Part shown: in pieces, positions 36,632 through 45,171 of the stretch
Position numbering within the stretch: position 1 is the stretch's first letter
Layout: each line of letters starts with the position of its first letter
Assembly: GCA_049652385.1 (NCBI GenBank)
Contig: JBASDX010000006.1
Span: 1-64,000 of the forward strand
DNA: 64,000 nt
Source: DMER64 sp049652385
GTDB taxonomy: Bacteria > Bacteroidota > Bacteroidia > Bacteroidales > UBA932
Direction: 5' to 3'
Position numbers and translations under genes: made by a program
Notes under the pieces: model-generated
Told to the model about the DNA's origin: nothing
The model's database searches: none
Seen by the model: the letters and a program-made list of their open reading frames with translations, nothing else

Positions 36632-38086
36632 TTACATCTCACTCTTGGCCAACTCCCTCATACACTCCCTCATTCCTGCAAACAGGTCCTGTATCTTTTC
36701 TTTATCTTTTACGCTGCCTCGTACGGCCGAGGTAAATACCAGCGTGTTGTGTATCATTTCAATGCCAATGGTAATGTGCCGTTTGTACTGCGAGGGTGCC
36801 ATCAGCATGATGTCCTCTATAGCCACATCGCCCATAGCCAGCGGCTGGTGCGGAATGACTCCCAGGTTACTGAATCCCAAGACAGGAGGGGTAAACCAAA
36901 GCCTCGTGCCCGGTTTGACTATAAAAAACGGAAGCACGTAACCCAAGCCTATCAGAGGTATTCCGCTCAAGCCAATATACCCTCTGTTTTTTTTACGTTT
37001 TGTTATGCTGTGAACAGTCCGGAGCGTTTTGTCAATGCTTTCTTGGCATCCGCTCATCTTCAATTGCAACAGCCCCACATGGTTTGTCACGCCTATGGTT
37101 TTGCCGGGTTTGATGTACTTCCGGTTGTCTACCATACACGTAATGGTGAAAGGCCGCTCTTGGGGAAAATCACACGTTTGACACAACGCGTGCATGTAGC
37201 AGGACAGGAGCACATCGGTAACGGTGACGTGCTTCTTTTTGGCAACGTCTTTCAACGCCGCGGCATCGGTTTGGTCCCATTTGTAAACGACCATCTGCAG
37301 GCGGTCCTCGGCACTTTCCGGCTCAAAAGCAAAGGTGCGCTTTTCTTTCAATCGCGTGATGTTCTTCAACAGCAGCCAGGCTCTCGGTTTTTGCCAAAGG
37401 TTCATGCCCGAATAAATCATCGAGGCGGCCCGGCTCCCCGCTTTTATGACGGGCAGAGGCGCTCCTTTTTTCAAAGCCGAGTAGGCCTCGGCAAACTGCA
37501 CAAACAGACTATAACCTCCTCTCCCGTCCATAACCATGTGGTTGGCCAGCACGCACAGCAGGGATTTGCCCCGGTGGTTGATCAGAGCCACTTTGTATTG
37601 CACGTTATGATCGACCGGAATCACCTGATTCATAAAGTCGTACCGTATCTGTTCCAGGCGGGCGGCCCCGTCGCTCGCATCAGTCACATCTCCCACCGCA
37701 GGTCTGTTGATCCTGTCGGACTCGGCTTCCACCTCGGCCCCGTGCTCCTCTGCCTTTATCCGAAGCTCATGCTCCGTTTGTTCAGTCAGCGCATCTGCGT
37801 CAATCACCGTCAAGATATCGTCTATTGTATAGGGCATGATCTCCCAATACGGTCTCAAAGCCTTGTCCCTGAAGGCACTATGCAAAATGGGATGCGCTTG
37901 TGTAATATGCTGTATGGCCTGCCTGAGAAGGTCCGTTTCCAACAACCCCTCGTACCAAAACTCGCCTCTAATCATCCGGTCCGTAGTCTGTCCCAGGATA
38001 AAGTGCAACTTATCCCACAACTCGGCCCGTAGACGACCTGTGCACGGTCCCGCCGAGTTGCTTGTTTTCAAAATGCCTTTATCCAT
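36632..38086 (-). CDS. Stand-alone condensation-type acyltransferase (NRPS C-domain/WS-DGAT-like)
   Basis: 484 aa. The HxxxDG-type active site is present as NHMVMDGRGG; other blocks (HPILHSAFRD near the start, FSNLGVIPH at the C-terminal DFG-like region) fit condensation domains, PapA-type acyltransferases and wax-ester synthases. It would transfer an activated acyl group to an amine or alcohol. The stop lies 8 bases before the ATG of the ligase/reductase gene. Together they make the smallest plausible biosynthetic cluster, with product probably an acylated or reduced lipid. No phosphopantetheinyl transferase is next to it. Confidence 0.8.
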   Translation of the reverse strand: MDKGILKTSNSAGPCTGRLRAELWDKLHFILGQTTDRMIRGEFWYEGLLETDLLRQAIQHITQAHPILHSAFRDKALRPYWEIMPYTIDDILTVIDADALTEQTEHELRIKAEEHGAEVEAESDRINRPAVGDVTDASDGAARLEQIRYDFMNQVIPVDHNVQYKVALINHRGKSLLCVLANHMVMDGRGGYSLFVQFAEAYSALKKGAPLPVIKAGSRAASMIYSGMNLWQKPRAWLLLKNITRLKEKRTFAFEPESAEDRLQMVVYKWDQTDAAALKDVAKKKHVTVTDVLLSCYMHALCQTCDFPQERPFTITCMVDNRKYIKPGKTIGVTNHVGLLQLKMSGCQESIDKTLRTVHSITKRKKNRGYIGLSGIPLIGLGYVLPFFIVKPGTRLWFTPPVLGFSNLGVIPHQPLAMGDVAIEDIMLMAPSQYKRHITIGIEMIHNTLVFTSAVRGSVKDKEKIQDLFAGMRECMRELAKSEM

Positions 38087-38173
38087 TGCCTAAACACATA
38101 AAAATACAAATATAGTCTAAAATGTTGTGGTGCGCCACCGGATCTGATTCGGTGCGCCAATTCGGTGCGCCAC

Positions 38174-38213
38174 TTGACGTTTGTAGCGTCAATTCCAAAT
38201 TTAATTACCTTTG
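38174..38213 (+). promoter_or_regulatory. Promoter with small inverted repeat
   Basis: TTTG at 38180-38183 and TACCTTTG at 38206-38213 fit the -33 and -7 elements of Bacteroidetes promoters. The -33 box sits inside the inverted repeat TTGACG/CGTCAA (38174-38192), a possible regulator site. The next ATG is 26 bases downstream. Just upstream lies GGTGCGCCA repeated three times (about 38131-38172). Confidence 0.5.
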
Positions 38214-38238
38214 CAGCCAAATAGTATTACAACAAATT

Positions 38239-38955
38239 ATGAAAATTTTTATCAAGTATCTGATTAGCACGGCTTTGGTAGCTATGCTGTTTGTGCCCGT
38301 TACGGTGGAAGCACAACGAATGCCCAAAAAGCACAAGAACGCCCCCGATTACACTATTGTCATAGTAACTAACCCCTTGGTAGAAGCTTTCGATGCCTCT
38401 GAGTATCCGCACCTGCGCTTCTACTATACTCCTGAGGAAATGCCGCATTTTCTGGAGGTACTTCATCAGGTAAGGCCCATCCCTCCCGAAAAAGGTATGT
38501 ACGGAATGGTTGTGGACAAAGAAGGAACCATTGCCTATACAAGAGTTTTTAGCGATGCCCTTTCCGACAACTGGGATAACAGGGACGAGACCAGCTTTCA
38601 CATGCTGAACGTTGCGGCTCGTAAAGGCAGCAGCGGAGACCCCAGGCCTTTGGAAGATTTTCTGAAAGACTATGTCATTAAAGAAAAAGTGGCTAAAATT
38701 GATAACAAGAAATCCTATGCGCCCGGTCAGGTACCCTCCTACAAAGGCTGGGATAAAGGCCAGATTGAAGGCCTGGTATTGCCCGACTTTGATTTGGTAG
38801 CTCAAGATGGTACGGAAACCACCATCAAAGAGGTACTCGACGGCAATCCCGGCTATATAGTATTTACCAGAATCTCTGAAGACGGCAAAACGGTCAGCCC
38901 CCTGCTATGGCACATAGAAATGATCCTCTATAACTACTTTCCGCCCCGTCGGTAG
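38239..38955 (+). CDS. Exported protein with a degenerate redoxin-like C-terminus
   Basis: 238 aa from the ATG at 38239; an open frame reaches back to 38122, but that part crosses the promoter. Signal peptide (YLISTALVAMLFVPVTVEAQ). The C-terminal third (LVLPDFDLVAQDGTETTIKEVL, then a strand ending FTRI) resembles the start of AhpC/TlpA-like redoxin domains, but no CxxC is present and the protein ends early, so any thiol activity is doubtful. The central part is unrecognised. Periplasmic or surface location inferred. Confidence 0.65.
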   Translation: MKIFIKYLISTALVAMLFVPVTVEAQRMPKKHKNAPDYTIVIVTNPLVEAFDASEYPHLRFYYTPEEMPHFLEVLHQVRPIPPEKGMYGMVVDKEGTIAYTRVFSDALSDNWDNRDETSFHMLNVAARKGSSGDPRPLEDFLKDYVIKEKVAKIDNKKSYAPGQVPSYKGWDKGQIEGLVLPDFDLVAQDGTETTIKEVLDGNPGYIVFTRISEDGKTVSPLLWHIEMILYNYFPPRR

Positions 38956-39312
38956 CAGTTTTGTTTGCACCACGCTGAGACGCTGACAGCCTCTGCGCAG
39001 ACCCGGCCCCCCAGCCAGCCCCCCCAAGCCAGCCCCCCCAAGCCAGCCCGCCATCCTCAAGATGGTGCGCAACGCAGAAATATTGCCAAATGTATACGAT
39101 TGGGTATCTGTCACATAGGCCAAAACACTGAAAAATCTTGCGCACCATCTTGAGGCTGGGTGCGCAAACCGGAAGTCGGCACCCGCAGACAGGCACGCGC
39201 AAGCCACAGGCAGGCGCAGGCCACAGGCAGGCACGTGCAAACAGGCAGGCATGTGCAAGCAGACAGGTCTGTGCAGCGCGGTCAGGCGCATGCAATACAG
39301 AGTTAATGCGGA
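38956..39312. repeat. Repeat-filled intergenic region: tandem repeats and MITE-like copy 2
   Basis: Three parts. About 39008-39050: a GC-rich tandem repeat of CAGCCCCCCAAGC units. 39051-39168: second copy of the MITE-like element, with ends CCATCCTCAAGATGGTGCGC and GCGCACCATCTTGAGG and an interior in opposite orientation to copy 1. About 39180-39290: imperfect tandem repeats built on CAGGCACGTGCAA. No gene seen. The repeats lie between convergent genes. Confidence 0.7.
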
Positions 39313-40470
39313 CTATGCCAGCGGGGCAAAACGGGCGGGGAACAGCTTGCTCAACAGGTAGGTTTCCAGTCGGCGGCCCCAGACAAGGAACCACGACATG
39401 ACCCAACGCGACAGCAGCATCCAGGGCAGGCTGCCGCCCACGGCCACAAACAAGAGCAGATCTTCTACGTTGCTATGGGATATGCCAATATGGTGGTTGA
39501 GCAAATCGATATCGCGCCGGGAGAGTTTTCCGGTGGACGCCTCGTCAATCATTACCGCAGCGCCATAGGCCAGTCCCAACGTGTTGGCCACAATCCACAG
39601 AAAGGCCGTTCGGGCCGGCAGACCAAAGAACTTCATAACGGGTCTAAGGAATTTTGCAATGTAGCGTATGATGCCAAATTCTGACAGTAGCCTTTGGATT
39701 ACGGTCAAAGAAAACACCAGCGTCACCATGGGGATGGCTATACGCAACGTACTCCAAAACCAATCCACCAACATGGGCCACAAAGCACTTTGTTGGGCTT
39801 GACTTAAATCAGCCACATAGTCCATGGGTTGTCCCGGCATGATTTTGTTCAACATCCAGCCCAGTAAAAGGGAAGGAATCGTTCGTACCGCTACTATCCG
39901 TAACGCAGAACTGCCTGTTTTCTTTTGCACGGCTGTTTCTAAGATCATGTTATGGGAGCATAAAACCATGGTGGATATAATGGTGACACTCCGCATGTCC
40001 AGATGCAGCGAGGCAATGACCGCTACGGCCGAATAGCAGTTCACAAAATACCCCGATACATAGGCCAATGCCGCCTCGCCCGGCAGTCCAAACCAGGAAA
40101 ACACCGGTGTCAAATGCATGGACATCCAGGCTATTACCCCAAAATATTTGAGAAAGGTAATGACCAAAGTGACTATCACCATAATGCGTACCAGCCACCA
40201 GGCCGTTTTCAAAGCATTGGGCGTCACCGCCTTCACAGATCGTACCACACGCTGCCACACCGTCTCTGGAGAGGGGACTTCAGCTGAAAGAGGTTCAACG
40301 GAAAGAGGTTGGGCAGAAGGGGCTTCGGCTGAAAGAGGTTCGGCAGAAGGGGCAACGTGAGAAGGCGTTTCCATAGACCGGGCATCCGCAGATATATTTT
40401 CAGAAAGGGGGTTGCCAAAAGTCTCTGCTATAGGAGTTTCGGATGAAGGTTTATCTAAGGGTGTATTCAT
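39313..40470 (-). CDS. Gate/nucleoside-recognition-domain membrane protein (YjiH/SpmA-like)
   Basis: 385 aa. About eight hydrophobic helices and the polar gate segments typical of the family: FLKYFGVIAWMS, YVSGYFVNCYSA, MVLCSHNMILE, and a second half-repeat beginning FWSTLRIAIPM. Transported substrate unknown; relatives are often called nucleoside recognition or spore maturation proteins. The first 75 residues are a repeat-derived, Ser/Pro/Glu/Ala-rich tail with LSAE units, encoded by short tandem DNA repeats (about 40264-40370), that looks disordered and species-specific. The gene follows the esterase by 6 bases. Confidence 0.78.
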   Translation of the reverse strand: MNTPLDKPSSETPIAETFGNPLSENISADARSMETPSHVAPSAEPLSAEAPSAQPLSVEPLSAEVPSPETVWQRVVRSVKAVTPNALKTAWWLVRIMVIVTLVITFLKYFGVIAWMSMHLTPVFSWFGLPGEAALAYVSGYFVNCYSAVAVIASLHLDMRSVTIISTMVLCSHNMILETAVQKKTGSSALRIVAVRTIPSLLLGWMLNKIMPGQPMDYVADLSQAQQSALWPMLVDWFWSTLRIAIPMVTLVFSLTVIQRLLSEFGIIRYIAKFLRPVMKFFGLPARTAFLWIVANTLGLAYGAAVMIDEASTGKLSRRDIDLLNHHIGISHSNVEDLLLFVAVGGSLPWMLLSRWVMSWFLVWGRRLETYLLSKLFPARFAPLA

Positions 40471-40476
40471 AAAATG

Positions 40477-41583
40477 CTATTGTACGTTTGCCGAGATAAA
40501 CGGAAGTGCCCTGCGCAGCGCCGCCCTCCAGTAGTACCAGCTGTGGGCTCCGTCGTAAATGCGCACCTGCAGCGGGATGTTTTTTTCTTTCATGGCCAGC
40601 GAAAATTCCACATTGGAGCGGTAGGTAAAGTCGTCGTCCCCGCAATCTATCAGCCACACAATGTCTTTCAACGCCTCTGCCTGTTCCGGAGCCAGGTTTT
40701 CAATATACCGCACGGCATTGTTGTCGGCCACGCGTTTGCGTATTTCCTTATGCACCGGATCGTCTGTATTGTACATAGAAATGGGCGAGGGGTACAAATA
40801 CGCACTCATGGCGTAGACCACCGCAAACACGTCGGGTCTGTGACAGGCGTACATGACCGAGCTTTGTCCGCCCATAGACAAACCGGCAACAGCTCGCGCC
40901 TCTTTCCTCGATTTGATCTTATACCGGGCCTCAACCACGGGCATCAATTCCTCAAAGAAATGGTCTTCGTAATTCCAGCCGGGTCCGTTGAAATACGTCA
41001 TCATAGTCGTTCCGGCATCGGGCATCACTATGACCATATCCCGAGATTCCCCGGAGGCCATCATCTGATCCGCAATAGCTTTCACATGCCCCATGTTGTT
41101 CCAGTCGCTCCACGTTCCGGCACCCCCGTGCAATAGGTACAGCACCGGGTATTCCTTGTCGGGATCCGTGCCAAAACCGGCCGGCAGGTATACGGCAAAA
41201 TGCCGCGTTTCTCCCAGAATGGCGCTGTAGATGGAATCCTGCACATAGGCGCTTTTGGTTTGGGCCGAGGCGGGAGAACCGGTTTGGGCCGAGGCGGGAG
41301 AACCGGTTTGAGCCGAGATGGGGGCGTCGACACGGGCACAGTTGGGAACGCGAGTGCAGGCCGAGGCGGATGAACCGGTTCGAGCCGACATTGGGGCGTC
41401 GACACAGGCACAGTTGGGAACATTAGTGCGGGCCGAGGCGGAAGTGTTGGTGCGGGCTGAGGTGGAGTGCGCAGCAGAAACGACTGCAGAGGCGGGTGTC
41501 ATCGCGGCCGCAATGGCTGTGCCAAGGGAGGCGACAAGAAGCCATAACAGCATAACAGTCAATATATTGTATCTTTTCTTCAT
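40477..41583 (-). CDS. Secreted alpha/beta-hydrolase esterase with a repeat-built linker
   Basis: 368 aa from the ATG at 41583. Signal peptide (LTVMLLWLLVASLGTAIAAA), then about 80 residues of Ala/Ser/Thr/Gln-rich repeats, then an esterase-D/feruloyl-esterase-like domain: VLYLLHGGAG oxyanion loop, GLSMGGQSS nucleophile elbow, a catalytic Asp around WLIDCGDDDF and final His in GAHSWYYW. The repeats come from tandem DNA units (two exact 24-bp copies at 41257-41304, then diverged ones to about 41475). The linker may tether or space the enzyme. Substrate unknown. Divergent from the B12 operon. Confidence 0.85.
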   Translation of the reverse strand: MKKRYNILTVMLLWLLVASLGTAIAAAMTPASAVVSAAHSTSARTNTSASARTNVPNCACVDAPMSARTGSSASACTRVPNCARVDAPISAQTGSPASAQTGSPASAQTKSAYVQDSIYSAILGETRHFAVYLPAGFGTDPDKEYPVLYLLHGGAGTWSDWNNMGHVKAIADQMMASGESRDMVIVMPDAGTTMMTYFNGPGWNYEDHFFEELMPVVEARYKIKSRKEARAVAGLSMGGQSSVMYACHRPDVFAVVYAMSAYLYPSPISMYNTDDPVHKEIRKRVADNNAVRYIENLAPEQAEALKDIVWLIDCGDDDFTYRSNVEFSLAMKEKNIPLQVRIYDGAHSWYYWRAALRRALPFISANVQ

Positions 41584-41605
41584 AAACCTTTCTTTTATTT
41601 GCGTA

Positions 41606-41613
41606 CAAAAATA
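41606..41613 (-). promoter_or_regulatory. -7 promoter box of the esterase gene
   Basis: On the minus strand TATTTTTG matches TAnnTTTG and lies 22 bases before the esterase ATG, which supports the start at 41583 over the longer frame. Confidence 0.45.
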
Positions 41614-41635
41614 ATACAATATTCATCCATTATAC

Positions 41636-41643
41636 TATCTTTG
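41636..41643 (+). promoter_or_regulatory. -7 promoter box of the B12 operon
   Basis: TATCTTTG matches the Bacteroidetes -7 consensus and lies directly before the cobalamin riboswitch, so the transcript should begin with the aptamer. Confidence 0.55.
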
Positions 41644-41647
41644 CAGC

Positions 41648-41845
41648 ACAACGGTTCTGAAAGACCTGAAAAACGGTCCGGAAGATGAAAAGGGAATGCC
41701 GTGCGATTCGGCAACAGTTCCCGCTGCTGTAATTCCCGGAACCTCGGTTCCAACGTTTTTGTCTATTCTGTTTGCCACTAGCTGCCTAAAGCCGGGAAGG
41801 CGACAAAAACAGGGATAAGTCAGAAGACCTGCCGTTGTACAATTA
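41648..41845 (+). promoter_or_regulatory. Cobalamin (AdoCbl-type) riboswitch
   Basis: About 200 bases with the expected conserved pieces in order: AAAAGGGAATGCCGTG, TTCCCGCTGCTGTAA, GCCACTAG, GCCGGGAAGGCG and the B12-box-like AGTCAGAAGACCTGCC. It ends about 30 bases before the first ATG of the operon, so control of translation initiation by sequestering the start region is likely in this phylum. The genes below encode cobalamin surface binding and uptake, which agrees. Confidence 0.92.
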
Positions 41846-41873
41846 GCGGAGAACTAACCAATTTTTCTCAACC

Positions 41874-42668
41874 ATGAAAAAAATCTTTTATACCGGCGCT
41901 TTATGCCTCGCAGCGTTGCTGACGCAATGCCATCCTTGTAAACCGGGAGAGCCTGCTCCCATTAACATTACCTTTGAGCAAGCCAATGCGGCATCTCTTG
42001 TCAATTCCAAGTACGGAGATAATTTGTACGACGGTACGTACGTGCCGTACCGAGATGCGGAAGCAGAGCTGCTCTTTTCCTACCATTTTGAAGAGGTAGA
42101 TTACGGCGGATACACCTTCACCACCTGGGACGGCATTGTCCTGTCCCAAATGAACGACATGGAAACATCGGGGTATACCAACCAATGCAGTATCTATTTC
42201 AAAGACCCACAGACCGGAAAAGGCGGACACAATAAATCGGAAACCTTTGCCCTGGTCTATCCGGGAGAAGATACGCATATGGTCTTTGAGGACCCGGAAA
42301 AGGAAATGGTCTTCCACACCATATACGTGACTAACAGCACGTACGCCGCGCTTTCTATGCTTCACGGCGATAGTTTTTCAAAAGCATTCAGTTACGAAGA
42401 CAAAGACTGGTTCAAGCTCACCTTTACCGGATACGATAAAAACGGTCTGAAAACCGGTACCGTTGAATGCTACCTGGCCGACTTCCGTACATCCTCCTCT
42501 CCCGGTGTAGTCACAGCGTGGCAAAAAATAGACCTCACTCCCCTGGGACGTGTACACAAAGTGTCTTTCACATTGGAAAGTTCCGACACCGGTGAATGGG
42601 GCATGAACACCCCCGGTTATTTCTGCATGGATAACATCCTGCTTTCGACAGATTTCATTATCAGATGA
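41874..42668 (+). CDS. DUF4465 lipoprotein of the B12 operon
   Basis: 264 aa. Lipoprotein-type N-terminus (ALCLAALLTQCHPC), then a beta-rich domain with INITFEQ, YGGYTFTTWDGIVLSQ, SIYFKDP, MVFHTIYVTNSTYA and a C-terminal FCMDNILLS, the pattern of DUF4465. It is the first gene behind the riboswitch and overlaps the BtuG-like gene by four bases. Surface capture of cobalamin or corrinoids is plausible from its position; I cannot tell whether it corresponds to a named B12-binding family such as BtuH. Confidence 0.8.
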   Translation: MKKIFYTGALCLAALLTQCHPCKPGEPAPINITFEQANAASLVNSKYGDNLYDGTYVPYRDAEAELLFSYHFEEVDYGGYTFTTWDGIVLSQMNDMETSGYTNQCSIYFKDPQTGKGGHNKSETFALVYPGEDTHMVFEDPEKEMVFHTIYVTNSTYAALSMLHGDSFSKAFSYEDKDWFKLTFTGYDKNGLKTGTVECYLADFRTSSSPGVVTAWQKIDLTPLGRVHKVSFTLESSDTGEWGMNTPGYFCMDNILLSTDFIIR

Positions 42669-43717
42669 TTTTCACACACCGTTTTCTGCAACCGTTTGGC
42701 AGAGCCCTCTTTCTGTCCTTCTTGCTGGCATGGCTCTTTGTACCAGCCGGTTGCATGAAATACGGACCACCCTCAACGGAAGACTTTGGGAATAGTCCGT
42801 CCGGAGAAGGTGTGTTTATAACCAACCAGGGCAACTTCATGTACGCCAATGCCTCGTTAAGCTACTACATACCGGGTTCCAAAAAAATGGAAAACAATGT
42901 GTTTCTGCGGGCTAACGGCATCAACCTGGGCGATGTGGCCCAGTCCATGACCTTGTATAAAGGTAAAGGGTACATAGTAGTAAACAATTCCGGAGTGGTG
43001 TTTGTGATCGACCCACAGACATTCCGGCTGAAAGGCAGCATAACGGGCCTGGTATCGCCCCGCTACATACATTTTGTAGATGAAAACAAAGCATACATCA
43101 CAGATTTGTATGCAGAAAAAATCTCCATAGTGGACCCCGGCTCATTGCAAATTACCGGCTCTATCCCCACCCCGGGACATAAATCCACAGAGGTTATGGC
43201 TCAGCGTGACCATTTGGTGTTTGTCACCTGCTGGTCGTACGACAATTACCTGCTGGTTATAGACTCGCGGACAGACCGCATAGTAGATTCGCTTCCTGTA
43301 GGACACCAGCCGTCGCAACTTCTGGCAGATGCCGCCGGTATGTTGTGGTGTGCCGTCCAGGGAGGTGTGTTACGCATAGACCCGTCAGAAAAAAAAGTTA
43401 CCTTGCAACTGCCCGTCAGTACAGAAGGATACCAAACACACATAGCCCTGAACGGTACCAGAGATACCTTATATTACATGGATAAAGACCTGTGGCGCAT
43501 GCCCATTGAGGATAAGCAGGCCCCGTCCCGGCCGTTCATCAGCCGGCCGGGACACCTCTCTTTCGGGCTGGCTGCCGATCCGGTTACATCTGATATATAT
43601 ATTGCCGATGCACTCGATTACATGCAAATGGGAAAAGTGTACCGTTACAATGCCCGGGGGGAACCCCTTGATACATTAACTACGGGTGTGAACCCCGGAT
43701 TTTTTTGTTTCAAATGA
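42665..43717 (+). CDS. btuG: BtuG-like beta-propeller surface lipoprotein
   Basis: 350 aa. Signal with lipobox VPAGCMKYG, then propeller-like repeats (VFITNQGNFMYANAS, GYIVVNNSGVVFVID, AYITDLYAEKISIVD, LLVIDSRTDRIVD, SDIYIADALDY) as in YncE/DUF5074 proteins. In Bacteroides, BtuG is such a propeller that binds cobalamin at the surface and sits on the BtuB barrel. Length, riboswitch control and the BtuB gene downstream agree. Overlaps both neighbours by four bases. Confidence 0.82.
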   Translation: MIFTHRFLQPFGRALFLSFLLAWLFVPAGCMKYGPPSTEDFGNSPSGEGVFITNQGNFMYANASLSYYIPGSKKMENNVFLRANGINLGDVAQSMTLYKGKGYIVVNNSGVVFVIDPQTFRLKGSITGLVSPRYIHFVDENKAYITDLYAEKISIVDPGSLQITGSIPTPGHKSTEVMAQRDHLVFVTCWSYDNYLLVIDSRTDRIVDSLPVGHQPSQLLADAAGMLWCAVQGGVLRIDPSEKKVTLQLPVSTEGYQTHIALNGTRDTLYYMDKDLWRMPIEDKQAPSRPFISRPGHLSFGLAADPVTSDIYIADALDYMQMGKVYRYNARGEPLDTLTTGVNPGFFCFK

Positions 43718-45171
43718 AAAAGGTTTTACTAGTTGGCACCCTGCTGCTTATGGGTATGTTGTTTCTGAGCAGTTGCAACGAGGGACGGATCTTTTACCTG
43801 GAGCCGGCACCTGTTATCCGGTGGGATAGCCCGGACGAAAGCTACAGCCTGAAGGTGGGTACTTCTCTTATCCTGTCCCCCATAGTCTTGTACGATACAG
43901 ACGCCCAATACCAATGGCTGATGAACGGACAAACGGTGGGAACAGACAAAACGTACGAGTTCCATGCCGTAGAACCGGGTACGTTTAGGCTGACTTTTAA
44001 AGTAATCCGGGAAGATATTTCTGTAGAACGCCCTGTAACCCTGCATGTTTTTGACAAAAAACCTCCGGTCATTTTTCTGGCGGTACCTCCGGATGGTTTT
44101 ACCGTGGCAACGGGCGATACGTTGCTGCTGAACCCTGTTATTGAGCATGAAGAAAACACTCGAATTTTATGGGAAATAGACGGACAGGAAGCAGGAAGGG
44201 AGCGTACCTGCATCTTCTATAGAGAAACAGCCGGGAGCTATAGGGTAAGCCTGCTGGCAGAGAACGAAGACGGGAGTGACAATCTGCTCTTTGCCGTACA
44301 TGTAAAAAATTCCGAAGATATACCCCCGGAAGAAGATCCGGATATCGACCCTCCCTCGGATAAGTATTACAGACCGGCAGACTCCCAAAGTTCTGCCGAC
44401 TGGGACCGGGTATATCATTACACCCCGGCACCCGGCCAGTTTATCAACGACAGGCAAACAGCCGGGTTTTCCGGTGAAAGTACCCCTGAAGAAGCGGTAC
44501 TGTACGCCCAAAAACGTTTAAAAGAAGGTGCTTTTGTTTCTCTGGGAGCTTTTGGCGGCTACCTTGTTGTCGGCTTTGACCATAGCGTAGTAAACGACGG
44601 GGAGTACAATTTGCTGATTGCCGGCAATGCTCACGAAAACGCTGCAGAGCCCGGCATTGTCTGGGTGATGCAGGACAGTAACGGAAATGGCCTGCCCGAC
44701 GATACGTGGTACGAGCTGAAAGGCAGCGAGCACGGAAGCAGCAATACCTTGCATGCATACTCCGTTACATACTTCAAACCCCGGGAGCCGGGCAAGCCGG
44801 TGTACTGGACAGACAACAAAGGCAACCAAGGGTCTGTAGATTACATGGCAATGTTTCATTCACAAGACAGCTACTATCCGCAATGGATCACAGAAGAAAG
44901 TTACACGCTCACGGGAACACGTCTGGAATCACGCATCCACCTTCAATCGAACGGTATTTGGGTGAACCCTCCTTTTGACTGGGGGTACGCAGACAATACA
45001 GACCAATCTCTTTTCCGCATATCCGATGCCGTTACGGCAGACGGACAACCCATCCACCTGGATTTTATAGACTTTGTGAAGGTACAGACGGCCGTAAACG
45101 CAAAGGCCGGCTGGCTGGGAGAGCTTTCCACAGAAGTCACAAAAATCTGCGACTACAACCTGCTCAAATGA
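43714..45171 (+). CDS. Surface lipoprotein with PKD-like domains, B12 operon
   Basis: 485 aa from the ATG at 43714; a TTG nine bases upstream is less likely. Lipobox in MLFLSSCNEG. Two Ig/PKD-like segments of about 80 residues (YQWLMNGQTVG, TRILWEIDGQEAG) are followed by a C-terminal domain with SLGAFGGYLVVGFDHSV, IAGNAHENAAEPGIVWVMQD and LPDDTWYELKGSE, seen in cell-surface proteins of B12 loci. It probably contributes to corrinoid capture. Coupled to btuG and the receptor gene by four-base overlaps. Confidence 0.72.
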   Translation: MKKVLLVGTLLLMGMLFLSSCNEGRIFYLEPAPVIRWDSPDESYSLKVGTSLILSPIVLYDTDAQYQWLMNGQTVGTDKTYEFHAVEPGTFRLTFKVIREDISVERPVTLHVFDKKPPVIFLAVPPDGFTVATGDTLLLNPVIEHEENTRILWEIDGQEAGRERTCIFYRETAGSYRVSLLAENEDGSDNLLFAVHVKNSEDIPPEEDPDIDPPSDKYYRPADSQSSADWDRVYHYTPAPGQFINDRQTAGFSGESTPEEAVLYAQKRLKEGAFVSLGAFGGYLVVGFDHSVVNDGEYNLLIAGNAHENAAEPGIVWVMQDSNGNGLPDDTWYELKGSEHGSSNTLHAYSVTYFKPREPGKPVYWTDNKGNQGSVDYMAMFHSQDSYYPQWITEESYTLTGTRLESRIHLQSNGIWVNPPFDWGYADNTDQSLFRISDAVTADGQPIHLDFIDFVKVQTAVNAKAGWLGELSTEVTKICDYNLLK

